A program made the position numbers and the translations under genes. The notes beneath the pieces were generated by a model. That model was not told the origin of the DNA. It searched no databases and saw only the letters and a program-made list of their open reading frames with translations. From IMG/VR virus record IMGVR_UViG_3300032265_002277, positions 1 through 28,605 of that record: a stretch of DNA of 28,605 nt. One strand, 5' to 3'. The first letter of the stretch is position 1, and each line of letters begins with the position of its first letter. The DNA comes from a virus. Positions 15,084 to 24,647 of the stretch are shown in pieces.

Positions 15084-18000
15084 TACAACCTATACAGCCG
15101 CCCCTTCGTTAGTTGCCACGAACACTACGCAACAGTTGTCCATCACCACCGACACAAAGTTGAGTGTGACCGCACCGTGGCTGGCTTCTGGCAACAGTGG
15201 CACACCCGATATTTCCACCACCCTCGCCACAACTGCGTTGGCTGGCTCATCCTCGCTGACCCTGCTTTCGGGAGACAACTTCCCAACTTCCTACCCAAGC
15301 ATTTATCAGCAGGGCATCTACTTCCTGCCTCCTTCCGTTGGGCGTTTGGCTGGCTCGGTCACCTCTGGCACAAATGTCATCCCGTTTGTTCCTAGAGAGG
15401 ATATGCCGACTGCCTTGCCGATTTTTGTGCGGCTCGGTAGTGAAATCCTTCAGGTCACAAGTTTTGGAAACACGACTGTCGGCAGCACCGGATATGTCAC
15501 ACTGAACACCGCCACGAATACAGGTTCATCGCACCCCGACTTCACGCCCATTCACCTCAACTCCTTGCCTACGGACATCCAATACTCGCAAATCGAAGTT
15601 CCTAACTTTTACCTTGCTGATGGCTCGGCAAGCGGAACAATGTCGGGTCAGAGCAACACCATCTCCACCGGCTCTATCCCCTCAACGATGGGCGTGGGGC
15701 AGACGATTACCACTACCACAGGTGGCACGACCTACCTGCCTGTTGGCACGACTGTCACGGCGTATGGAAATGGAAGCGGTTTGGTCACCCTCTCGTCAAC
15801 TTTCAGCACCCCCGCATCCGGTCTGACTTTCTCCAACTCTGCTACTTTTGCAGCCACCATTAACCCACCCCTCATCACGGGCTTTGCCAGCATATCTAGC
15901 ACGGGCGGTGGCACTCACACGGTTTTCAGCAGTTTTCCGAATGTTGGCTCTGCGATTACGGGAACGGGTATTCCTGCCACGACCTACATTTCTGGTTTGG
16001 ATGCGGGAAACATCCGTATGGCTATCAGCAACAACCCAACTGCCTACACCTCGGCGGTGGCCTTGACATCAACTCTTACCTTTACCGTTAGTTCCACAAG
16101 AGGCTCAACGGTTCTTACGCTGAAAACCATCACGGTCAACGGAACTTCCTACCCGAAAGTGGGAACGACCAACCCGACTTGGAACGGCAGAACGCTTGCC
16201 TACTACTTGAAGGTGGGCGCACCGATTAGCGGTGCAAGCCCTGCGATTTCAGCAGTCACTTACATCACGGGTGTCAATGTCAGTAATGGAACTGTCATCA
16301 TCGCTTCTGCCGCAACCGCAACCGTGACAACCTCAACGGTCACTTCGACTATCACCTGCACCGCCAACACGGGTCGTGCAGTTGTGTTCACGCCCAATGC
16401 GAGTAGTGAAATCAACAAACTTTTGGTGGTCAACTCAACCATCGCCAATACGGGTGCGACCAACTATGTCACGACCAGCACCACGATTTCCAAAATCGTG
16501 ACCCTTTCAGCAACGCAGTCCGAGATTTGGATGTCGGCTGCATCAGGAACGACGGGTGCGTGGACAACCACCTTGTCGCTTGGAAGCACTTTCAGCGGCA
16601 CATCAAGTTTCTCAAACCAGATAACGGGCGTGACAAACGCATCAACCCTGTATCAGGTTGGCTCGCTCGTGTATGGCAACCAATACATCCCCGATAACAC
16701 CACCATTTCGGGCATTTCGGGAACGACCATCACTTTGTCAAACACTTTGACAAACGGTTTTAGCACCATAACAGGTGCGACCTTTAAGGTTGGAAGCAGC
16801 CTCAATGTCGGCAAGACTTACACCACCTTGCCGGTCACCCCTTTGCCGTGCCTCATCCCTAGTGGCACGACCTTGTATCTAACTTATGGAAACTTCGTTC
16901 AGAACTTGGTGACCAGCGCCACCGCTTACGCAGGTGATGCCACGATGACGGTCAACTCCTTCCAGCCTCGCTTTAACTTTTCCACCACTTCCTACTCATA
17001 CGGTGTGGCTCGGACAAGCACGGGTGACTACGGCTACGGGGCAAACTTGACGGTGGGGCTGAACTCGGACTTGTTCTCTGGTCAGGCTCTCATCCTTCAG
17101 ACAAGCGGCTCAAACACCACCACGCTCATTGCGGATGGTTATACGCGCCAAACAGCCCGTGTTATCAAGGTAAAGTCCTTTGTTTCGGCTTATGCGTATG
17201 ACGGACAGAGCGTGGGTTTTTCCACCACCGGAACTTTCACGGGTGGTAGCAGCCAAATCACGAGTGTGGGTGCGACTGCCAGCCTTGCGGTTGGGCAACA
17301 AGTTTTCAGCACCGCCCTGCCCACTATGGCTAAATGCTTTATTACGGCTATCTCTGGCTCAACAGTGACTATTTCCAGCAACGCCATCGCTTCAGGAACG
17401 GTTATTACCTTCTCGGTTTACTCAAACTCGTTTACCGCTTCTGTGCCAATGACCTTGGACACGGGCAGTGTGCAAGAGGTCATATTTCCGATTTCACTAC
17501 CGACTTTGGTGGGCAACTACTGGTCAGTCAACCTGTCTGCCCCCACGATGTATCAGCACAACAACGGTTCGCCGTTGGTTTACTACCACTACCCGACCCC
17601 GCTTCACACGGGCGATGTCACCTACCGACCCGATTTTGGAAAGTTCCTGATGTGGGATGGCTTCCAATGGCGAACGGCACGAGTGAACGCCCTTCGTGGC
17701 GTGTATTCGATTTTGGGTGCAGTTGGCGGTGGTGATGTATCCAGCATCACTCTTTACGACCCAAACACAAACAAGGAAACAGCAGCCGACACTTACAAGG
17801 GAACGCCCTCTACGGATTACAGCACCTACTTTGGTGGCTACCGTTCGGTTGACCCCAACGGCGATGAGTGGATGGGCAACTCCATCCTCAACATCAAGTT
17901 TCACCTCACGGCAAAAGTTCCGCAGGGTAAGTCCATTGGGTATCGAAGCCTCGCCCTTCAGAGCGAATACAAATCAGCACCCCTCGTGGCAAACATCAAC

Positions 18001-21000
18001 TTCTCGCCGGGTGACAACTTTGAGATTTCACCAAATGTCACAAACTCGGTCTTTTGGCTCTACTCGGACATTGACGGTGAGCCGCAAGCAGGTTGGGAAG
18101 TTCGCATCTATGACGATTACACCTACCACCGTAGTGACTTTGACCCCGACAACTCGGCCATCATCCCGTTTTGGAAGGCAAGCGGGTCAGATGACACTAC
18201 CGAAGTGGAAATCACGGGTGCGGATGGTTGGGTTAACGGCGAACGCTATTGGGCGTATATTCGAGTAGCCAAGCAGTTTCACCAGAAGCAATGGTGGGGA
18301 GACTGGAACTACCAGCGTTTTCTGGTCACGGTTGACCAGCCTGTGCCACCGATTATGTCAGTCTTTACTGACAACACCAACTCCTACAACAAGTTGGCTA
18401 TCCAAAGCACCGACAACCTGCTTGGTGAAAACAACGGCTCGTTCGGTAGCGGTTTGGGTCAATGGTCTATCACCAGCAACGACACGGCTTCGTCTGGCAT
18501 AAACGACCTCATCGAAGGCATCCCCCTCGGCTCGACACTTTCCACATCTGGCTTGATTACTTCCTTGCCGGTAGGGGCTACGGGTTATGTCAAGACACAG
18601 GGTGCGTTAAGCGGCACGGGAACGGGTACTTTCACAGTTTCCAATACTGCCTCTGGCGGTGGTGATGCCATTGGCTTCCCGACTTCCGGCACTTTCTGGG
18701 TGGCCATAGACAGTGAAAACATTCTTGTCACGAACAAGTTGGATGGCAATAACACAAGCGATACCTTCACCATTGTCCAGCGTGGCTACAAAAACCCGAA
18801 CACGGGAACGAACACCACTGCGGCCACCCACGCAGTTGGTGCAACGGTGAGTTTTGGACTTCAGAACCCCATTTATGTTGGCTCTGTTGCTTCCGTCAAG
18901 TTCTCGCAGCACAAGGTCACGGATTTCACTACGACCACGACTGCCAATGTCCGAAACTACAATGGGCGAGCCGCCTACACCGAGCCGAAGCAGCGTACCG
19001 CACTCCAAATCGTCGCGCAAACGCAGGGTGCTGATAAGGATACGACCGACCACGTAATCGTCAACGACCCGCAACGCTTGCTTTCCAGCGCAGATGTTGG
19101 CTCGTCAGTTGTGTTGAGTTTGCGCTCTTGGCACTATGCCGACAAAAACAATGTGATTACAGTAGATGCCAACGGCAACCGCACCGTTGTGGCACAAGCC
19201 AAGCCTGACCACCAACTCACGGGTAAGGATGTCCGTGAAATCACGATGACCATCAAATCGGTGCGAGACATCTGGGATGACACCCAGAACAAGCAAGGCA
19301 AAGTCACCATCGCCACCGTTTCAGCACAGGTTGCCGGTTCGGTGGCTTCTGGCGCGCTCTACGCCATCCATCAACTGTCCGTCACGCCCCTCGTTGCCAA
19401 GGACAAGATTTTTGTCTACGACAGCAGCAACAGTTGCATCGCCAACAACTTCTTGCCTACGGGAACGCAGTTAAAGATTTCAGCAAGTTCCATCCACGAC
19501 CCCGTTGCCAACAAGGACTTGCCAGCGGCTTCGATGATGGTGACCCTTACTAAGGACTGGCACCCCACCGACACCACCATCCACATCCGGTCCATCCTCA
19601 AAGCCCCCGGCTTCCGAGTGGGCAATGGCTCGTGCTTTATTATTCCAAAGGGTGCTTCGATTACTTGGTCACCGCCTCTTATGTTCACCGGCAGGAAGCG
19701 TGTGACTTTTACTTCTCGCTACGGTCAAAAGCGCAGTTTCTTTGGTCAGAAACTGACCCCCGGCGATGGTTTTTATGTGCTGAAGGGTCGCTACTTCCCC
19801 GCTATTGCCAACACCGCAACGGGCTACCACAACCAAACACAAACCACTTCGGGTCAGACCATCACCGACACGGACAGCCAACAAGACTTCGTAGTTGACT
19901 TCCTCACGCAGCCGACAGTCGCTACGGGTGGTGTTCTCGGAACACTCACGAGTAGCAGTTTCACTATCGCCACAAGTGCGACCTACTCTTACAACGCCAT
20001 TGCGTTTGCCTCGACCCCCGGCTCGGTGTCAGGTGCGTATGTCTCCACACCCGGACTTTCACCAAACTCCATTGCGGCAGCAAACCCGACAACGGTGGTG
20101 GGTGGAACTTACGCTGGCTACTTCGCAGTCACCTTCACCGACCTTTCGGGGGCTACGGCATATGTGACCACCCAGAACAGCAATGTGACTTCCAATGTTG
20201 TTTCCAACCCCGTTTACACGGGCATTACGGCTACCTTCGTTCCCACAAACAACCTAAAGATTTCAGCAGGGTCGCAGAGTATTCCTGTTCGCCCCCTCAC
20301 GCCGAACTTCGCTTACCCCGCCAATGTGCCGATTTCCATTGTTTACCCAACCATTTACACGGGTCACGCCCTTGCGGTGCAACCGACTACGGGAACGGGT
20401 TCGGACAACAAGATTAGTGAAATATCCCTCTACCCAACGGGTTGGAACTTCACCGACCAAAACCCTGTGGCGGTCAACGCCGGCCAGACTTACGGCTTCG
20501 CTGCTTACAGCAAAATCGCTTCAGGTAGCGGAACTCCGACCTTTTCGCCACGAGTGGACTGGTATGACGAAGTGGGCAGTCTGCTGAAATCGTCTTACGG
20601 AACGGAAAGTCTGACCAACCCCGGAACGATTAACTCGGTCACCATCAGCGTTCAGATGAACACCAGCACGAACTTGTGGGGTCAGGGATGGAACCCCATT
20701 GCGATGGTTGCCACCGCCCCGACCATCTCGCTCGGTTCAGCAACCTTCGTGTCAGGTGCATCGTCAACGGGAACTTTCACGCTTGGAAGCAACCTGACTT
20801 TCACCATCAAAGCCGGTGCGACCATCTACGACAGCACGAACTCCTATACGGTCACTTCGGATGCCCTGTTGGGTCAAGCAACGATTACGGTGCGTTTCAC
20901 TTCTGGCATTTCTGTGCCAAGTAGCACTTTGTTGAGCATCAAGGCAACTCGTGCCGTTCCAGCACTTCGCTGGACAAATGTGAAGGCAGCCGATGTGTAT

Positions 21001-22200
21001 GCCGTATCGGGTGTGATGTTTAAGGCTCTGAACGCACCTTCACTCGGCTCAAACTCAACCTCATCTACTGAAATCCCTGCTCTCTCGGCCGCGATTACGG
21101 TGGGCGCAACGCAGGTGAACAATGCCTTCCCCATCCCCTCAACCACGCCCATCGCTGGCGTGAACACCTTGTATGTCTTTGACCCCGTGGGTGACTACAA
21201 CACTCGTGAACTTCACGCTGGTGGAACGCTGAAAACTTTGTGGACTAGCACCACAGGTGCGGTGGCACTTGGGGCTACGCAGGTGACCCTGAACTCGGTG
21301 GATGGACTTGCCCCCGGTGTGCCACTCATCTTTGACTACGGCGCACCAACCCAAGAGACTGTCGTGGTTGACAGTTCGTGGTCGGGTGGGGCAGTCGTTC
21401 CTATCGCCGCCCCATATTTCACCAAGTCTCACGCAGCCACGACCCGTGTGTATTCGTATGTCGCTGGCTTGGCGAGCGAAGTGACCGTCACCCAAGCGGT
21501 GAACACCCCCGTTGCGGTCTTTAACTACGGCCCCGATGGATACATCGCTTCTAATACCAAGACCTACCAATACAAGGTGGAAAAGTCAGAGGATGGCGGT
21601 CAGACTTGGACAACCCTTCGTCACGGCAACACGCTGAAAGCCGATGACACAGGCGTTGCCTACATCACCGACTACGAAGCCGTTCCGGGACTTGCGACCT
21701 ATTACCGAGCCACCGCTACGCACTATGTTCCACCACTTCCGGCTTCCTCGGACTACACGGTGACAGGTGCGCCGAGCGCACAACTGAAGGCAAATGTCAT
21801 CAGCAACAGCAACTGGTGGCTGGCAAGCACGAGTGATGACAGTCTCCGCTACCCAATGCTGGTGAAAACGGGCTACTCGGAAACCCAGAAGCACCCCTCT
21901 GGCGTGTTCTACCCACTCGGCTCGTCACGACCCATCACCATCGCTGGTGTGCCTACGGGTCGAGATGGCAGTTTGACCGTGACTTGGACAGACCTTGCCA
22001 ACTTCAGCAACTTCCTGTCGCTACTGAACAAGGGCGAAACCCTTGTCCTTGTCAACCCCGTTGAGAGTGACCGCAAATACATCTTTATCAACCAAGATGT
22101 CAGCATCACGCACAATGCGGCAAACTCCCCGTATCGTGAAATCACCATCAACTATGTTGAAGCGGCACCGCCCAACTTTGGCTACACCTACGGAAGTTAG
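15076..22200 (+). CDS. Giant modular minor tail protein with probable distal-tail domain at its C-terminus
   Basis: A 2,374-residue protein, the largest in the window, overlapping the previous gene by 8 bases (ATGGCTAA). Residues about 190-780 hold several tandem copies of a beta-module (for example SLAVGQQVF...CFITAISGSTVTISS). Residues about 800-1,130 contain fibronectin-III-like segments (FWLYSDIDGEPQAGWEVRIYDD, then NGERYWAYIRV). A widespread phage module lies at about 1,194-1,250 (FPTSGTFWVAIDSENILV ... RGYKNP ... THAVGATV), and a related one at about 2,057-2,130 (GATQVTLNSVDGLAPG). A jelly-roll-like region near 1,757-1,900 could bind carbohydrate. The last 110 residues (RPITIAGVPTGRDGSLTVTW, then LVNPVESDRKYIFINQDVSI) resemble the C-terminal part of distal-tail proteins. 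It probably forms the tail tip or a receptor-binding structure; the receptor is unknown. Confidence 0.75.
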   Translation: MANTTYTAAPSLVATNTTQQLSITTDTKLSVTAPWLASGNSGTPDISTTLATTALAGSSSLTLLSGDNFPTSYPSIYQQGIYFLPPSVGRLAGSVTSGTNVIPFVPREDMPTALPIFVRLGSEILQVTSFGNTTVGSTGYVTLNTATNTGSSHPDFTPIHLNSLPTDIQYSQIEVPNFYLADGSASGTMSGQSNTISTGSIPSTMGVGQTITTTTGGTTYLPVGTTVTAYGNGSGLVTLSSTFSTPASGLTFSNSATFAATINPPLITGFASISSTGGGTHTVFSSFPNVGSAITGTGIPATTYISGLDAGNIRMAISNNPTAYTSAVALTSTLTFTVSSTRGSTVLTLKTITVNGTSYPKVGTTNPTWNGRTLAYYLKVGAPISGASPAISAVTYITGVNVSNGTVIIASAATATVTTSTVTSTITCTANTGRAVVFTPNASSEINKLLVVNSTIANTGATNYVTTSTTISKIVTLSATQSEIWMSAASGTTGAWTTTLSLGSTFSGTSSFSNQITGVTNASTLYQVGSLVYGNQYIPDNTTISGISGTTITLSNTLTNGFSTITGATFKVGSSLNVGKTYTTLPVTPLPCLIPSGTTLYLTYGNFVQNLVTSATAYAGDATMTVNSFQPRFNFSTTSYSYGVARTSTGDYGYGANLTVGLNSDLFSGQALILQTSGSNTTTLIADGYTRQTARVIKVKSFVSAYAYDGQSVGFSTTGTFTGGSSQITSVGATASLAVGQQVFSTALPTMAKCFITAISGSTVTISSNAIASGTVITFSVYSNSFTASVPMTLDTGSVQEVIFPISLPTLVGNYWSVNLSAPTMYQHNNGSPLVYYHYPTPLHTGDVTYRPDFGKFLMWDGFQWRTARVNALRGVYSILGAVGGGDVSSITLYDPNTNKETAADTYKGTPSTDYSTYFGGYRSVDPNGDEWMGNSILNIKFHLTAKVPQGKSIGYRSLALQSEYKSAPLVANINFSPGDNFEISPNVTNSVFWLYSDIDGEPQAGWEVRIYDDYTYHRSDFDPDNSAIIPFWKASGSDDTTEVEITGADGWVNGERYWAYIRVAKQFHQKQWWGDWNYQRFLVTVDQPVPPIMSVFTDNTNSYNKLAIQSTDNLLGENNGSFGSGLGQWSITSNDTASSGINDLIEGIPLGSTLSTSGLITSLPVGATGYVKTQGALSGTGTGTFTVSNTASGGGDAIGFPTSGTFWVAIDSENILVTNKLDGNNTSDTFTIVQRGYKNPNTGTNTTAATHAVGATVSFGLQNPIYVGSVASVKFSQHKVTDFTTTTTANVRNYNGRAAYTEPKQRTALQIVAQTQGADKDTTDHVIVNDPQRLLSSADVGSSVVLSLRSWHYADKNNVITVDANGNRTVVAQAKPDHQLTGKDVREITMTIKSVRDIWDDTQNKQGKVTIATVSAQVAGSVASGALYAIHQLSVTPLVAKDKIFVYDSSNSCIANNFLPTGTQLKISASSIHDPVANKDLPAASMMVTLTKDWHPTDTTIHIRSILKAPGFRVGNGSCFIIPKGASITWSPPLMFTGRKRVTFTSRYGQKRSFFGQKLTPGDGFYVLKGRYFPAIANTATGYHNQTQTTSGQTITDTDSQQDFVVDFLTQPTVATGGVLGTLTSSSFTIATSATYSYNAIAFASTPGSVSGAYVSTPGLSPNSIAAANPTTVVGGTYAGYFAVTFTDLSGATAYVTTQNSNVTSNVVSNPVYTGITATFVPTNNLKISAGSQSIPVRPLTPNFAYPANVPISIVYPTIYTGHALAVQPTTGTGSDNKISEISLYPTGWNFTDQNPVAVNAGQTYGFAAYSKIASGSGTPTFSPRVDWYDEVGSLLKSSYGTESLTNPGTINSVTISVQMNTSTNLWGQGWNPIAMVATAPTISLGSATFVSGASSTGTFTLGSNLTFTIKAGATIYDSTNSYTVTSDALLGQATITVRFTSGISVPSSTLLSIKATRAVPALRWTNVKAADVYAVSGVMFKALNAPSLGSNSTSSTEIPALSAAITVGATQVNNAFPIPSTTPIAGVNTLYVFDPVGDYNTRELHAGGTLKTLWTSTTGAVALGATQVTLNSVDGLAPGVPLIFDYGAPTQETVVVDSSWSGGAVVPIAAPYFTKSHAATTRVYSYVAGLASEVTVTQAVNTPVAVFNYGPDGYIASNTKTYQYKVEKSEDGGQTWTTLRHGNTLKADDTGVAYITDYEAVPGLATYYRATATHYVPPLPASSDYTVTGAPSAQLKANVISNSNWWLASTSDDSLRYPMLVKTGYSETQKHPSGVFYPLGSSRPITIAGVPTGRDGSLTVTWTDLANFSNFLSLLNKGETLVLVNPVESDRKYIFINQDVSITHNAANSPYREITINYVEAAPPNFGYTYGS

Positions 22201-22202
22201 TC

Positions 22203-23855
22203 GTGTATCCCACTAGTGAAAAGTTTACGCAGTCGGTCAAAGCCTCGCACCGCCCGTTCGTAGTTGTCAAGGCAATGTCCATTGACGGAACTTTCGTCAA
22301 CTTGCCGGTTGTAAGTGGTGATGTCAAGGTTGACCGCACTAGTCAGGATGTTCGCCGCACCCTAAGTTTGACGGTGAACAGCCTCGACCTCGTGCCGGTT
22401 TTGGCTACCGACCCCCTGAACATCTACGGCAACCACATCTATGTGTATCGGGGCGTTCTCTGGCGTTCTGGTAAAATCCCGCAGCAACTGTGGGATGCAC
22501 CGCCACCCCTGAACAAGTATCTGATGCGGTTTGATAACACCACCTCAAACGACCCTGCGTGGGCGCAAGCACTCCAAAGCAACCCACCCTACGAACTCGT
22601 TCCACTTGGCGTATTTCGTATCAACTCGGTGGATGTCAGCGAGGACACGGATGGAAGCGTGACCATTTCGGTTTCCGGAGCCGACATTTCACAAAACATC
22701 TCCAAAAATGCGTGGACAGGGCCGGTCACGATTTGGAAAACGGCCTACAAAGTTCCCGTTCCGAAGGTGGACACCACCCCCGAAGTCACCTATGTGGCAA
22801 CGGGCGTTCACGAAGCCATCAAGTTGTTGGTGAACGACAGGTGGGGCAACGGGCGCAAGTCGGTCTTTGGTGAACCTCGTTTTGAGTTTGGCGGCGTGGC
22901 GAACAAACCCCTCACCAAGCCCGTGATTATGGGGTCAAACACGATTTCCACCACCGGAAGCAACTCCCCGTGGACAGACATCACGGCTCTTGCTTCATCC
23001 ATCGGTGCTGAAATGTATGTGGATGGCGAAGGTGCGTTCCGTCTGCAACCCATCCCCGACCCGAACACCATTTCGCCCGTGTGGGATTATTTTGATGGTG
23101 AAGGCGGTTTGTTGACCAACGCCAAGCGCACCCTGAACGAAAGCAAAGCAGTCAACTATGTCATTGCAAGTGGTGAAAACACAGGCACAAAGACTGCCCT
23201 GAAAGCCATTGCCTACGATGGTGACCCTGCCAGCCCGACTTACTACTTGGGCGAGTTTGGTCGAGTGGTGGGGCGTGAGCCGGGGCGTAAAAAACTTACG
23301 ACACAGGCTGAAGTCCAAAACGCAGCCGACACCTACCTGAACTGGTTCGTGGGTGGCGAGGAAAGCGTGAGCATCGAAGGCGTGGTGAACCCTGCCCTCG
23401 ACACAGGTGATGTCATCCGTGTTCGCCGTAAGCAGTTGGGCATCTACAACGAAGCCACCGTCATCTCCGAACTTGCAGCCGACTTCCCTACGAATAGTGA
23501 AAAGACGGTCATTACCCAAATCCGTGTCGTGGCCCTGAAAAAGGGTCTGGCAGCAGGAAGCCAACTCGTCATTTACACCAACTCGGACTACGACACCGTG
23601 ACCTTGACCCAAGCGGCAAACAAGGGAACGACCACCATAGATGTCCAGCCTTTTCACCCAAAGCGCCAATACCGCAAGGGAACGATTATTTTTGACCCCG
23701 CCGACTTGTCTAATGTTGGTTCTGTTCCTCACTACATTGACCAACTAACCATTCCACTAGACATTGACAAGCCCATCCAAATCACGGCTCGTTCGCGCCG
23801 AGTGGGAAGCCGCCAAGATGCCATCCGTGTGGCCGAATACAGTCAGGGCTACTAA
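22203..23855 (+). CDS. DUF5047-type minor tail / tail-tip hub protein
   Basis: A 550-residue protein starting at GTG 22203, two bases after the preceding stop. The first 360 residues match the DUF5047 pattern of actinobacterial phage minor tail proteins: FTQSVKASHRPFVVVKAMS, GDVKVDRTSQDVRRTLSLTV, PLGVFRINSVDVSEDTDGSV, ISGADISQNI-like text (ISVSGADISQNISKNAW), and WTDITALASSIGAEMYVDG. These correspond to the hub fold, related to tail-associated proteins that cap the tube. Residues about 460-520 add a segment TTIDVQPFHPKRQYRKGTII that resembles segments in the two preceding tail proteins. The final part returns to TARSRRVGSRQDAIRVAEYS. The stop overlaps the next start (TAATG, 23853-23857). Confidence 0.8.
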   Translation: MYPTSEKFTQSVKASHRPFVVVKAMSIDGTFVNLPVVSGDVKVDRTSQDVRRTLSLTVNSLDLVPVLATDPLNIYGNHIYVYRGVLWRSGKIPQQLWDAPPPLNKYLMRFDNTTSNDPAWAQALQSNPPYELVPLGVFRINSVDVSEDTDGSVTISVSGADISQNISKNAWTGPVTIWKTAYKVPVPKVDTTPEVTYVATGVHEAIKLLVNDRWGNGRKSVFGEPRFEFGGVANKPLTKPVIMGSNTISTTGSNSPWTDITALASSIGAEMYVDGEGAFRLQPIPDPNTISPVWDYFDGEGGLLTNAKRTLNESKAVNYVIASGENTGTKTALKAIAYDGDPASPTYYLGEFGRVVGREPGRKKLTTQAEVQNAADTYLNWFVGGEESVSIEGVVNPALDTGDVIRVRRKQLGIYNEATVISELAADFPTNSEKTVITQIRVVALKKGLAAGSQLVIYTNSDYDTVTLTQAANKGTTTIDVQPFHPKRQYRKGTIIFDPADLSNVGSVPHYIDQLTIPLDIDKPIQITARSRRVGSRQDAIRVAEYSQGY

Positions 23856-24610
23856 TGACTTTTGATATGCGCGACCTCGCCAACTCATTGGTTGCCAACG
23901 GACAGTTTCACCTGCCCCCCAACGATGTAATGCGTATGGGGCAAGTCATCGGCTACGACCCGAACTACAACACCACCGTTGCCGGTGGACACGACTATCC
24001 AATGGTCACCATCACGCTGGCAGGCGATAGTTCGCCCCTTCACGGCGTTCGGTTTGCTGATACCTACACTCCAAATCTGGGCGATACGGTTTGGGTTGTC
24101 GTATCTGGCTCTGATGCCTTTGTGCTGTCAAAACTGACGGACATTCCCAACGGCAACGGCACAGTTCGCACCCCAAGCACACCCGGCATTATTGGTCACG
24201 GGGATTTCACTGATACCACCGCCATCACGAGTATCACCCCCACAAACTTGGCAGGCACGGCTATCACCACCTCGCTGCTTCCAAATCGGCTCTACAAGGT
24301 AGAGGCTTCGTTCAGTTTTAACATCACCAACGCCGACCCTACCCACTATCTTTCCAGCGGCATTATGACCCCATCCGGCTACTACGAGATGAACACTCGC
24401 ACCGTCACCAATGGCGTTTACACGGCGAGTGGACACACGATTTGGGCAAACAGTTCGACTAGTGGAAACTATCCCTACAACTGGACAGGCACATATCCAA
24501 ACGCACAGTTCACTTGGCACTTTGCTGCCAAAACTTCGGCTTCGGCGGTCCCGACTGCTACGGGGGTGTTTCAGCGCATCGTCATCCACGACCTCGGCGT
24601 GGCTCACTAG
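23855..24610 (+). CDS. Tail-tip protein with N-terminal OB-fold-like domain
   Basis: A 251-residue protein coupled to the DUF5047 gene by TAATG. Residues 25-100 have an OB-fold look found in spike and baseplate proteins: MRMGQVIGYDP, YPMVTITLAGDSSPLHGVRFADTYTPNLGDTVWVV, then DAFVLSKLTDIP. The rest is a beta-sandwich-like domain (ITPTNLAGTAITTSLLPNRLYKVEASFSF, later TWHFAAKTS and FQRIVIHDLGV) of the type seen in small actinobacterial phage tail proteins. Together with the hub gene upstream it probably forms the tip that first meets the cell surface. No enzymatic motif is visible. It is the last virion structural gene in the window. Confidence 0.7.
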   Translation: MTFDMRDLANSLVANGQFHLPPNDVMRMGQVIGYDPNYNTTVAGGHDYPMVTITLAGDSSPLHGVRFADTYTPNLGDTVWVVVSGSDAFVLSKLTDIPNGNGTVRTPSTPGIIGHGDFTDTTAITSITPTNLAGTAITTSLLPNRLYKVEASFSFNITNADPTHYLSSGIMTPSGYYEMNTRTVTNGVYTASGHTIWANSSTSGNYPYNWTGTYPNAQFTWHFAAKTSASAVPTATGVFQRIVIHDLGVAH

Positions 24611-24635
24611 CAACTACTATTTGCAAACCGTAGTC

Positions 24636-24641
24636 TAAAAT
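24636..24641 (+). promoter_or_regulatory. Candidate -10 for a leaderless transcript of the membrane-protein gene
   Basis: TAAAAT at 24636-24641 lies six bases before the ATG at 24648, so the transcript would begin at or next to the start codon. The 37-base gap has no Shine-Dalgarno, and no good -35 is present at the usual distance. Leaderless starts with exactly this spacing are common in Actinobacteria. The call rests on spacing and absence of a ribosome site. Confidence 0.4.
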
Positions 24642-24647
24642 CGGCGT

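Noticed and set aside
201-20745. The heptamer TTCAGCA is very frequent on the plus strand (for example near 201, 6099, 7915, 12042, 13081, 16246, 19478, 20261).
   Set aside because: The copies I checked are almost all in the same frame as TCA GCA (Ser-Ala), so codon-pair preference is enough to explain it, unlike TAGTGAAA, which occurs in several phases.
22995-23744. A 249-codon minus-strand open frame opposite the DUF5047 gene.
   Set aside because: Composition and position mark it as an antisense shadow of a well-supported tail gene.
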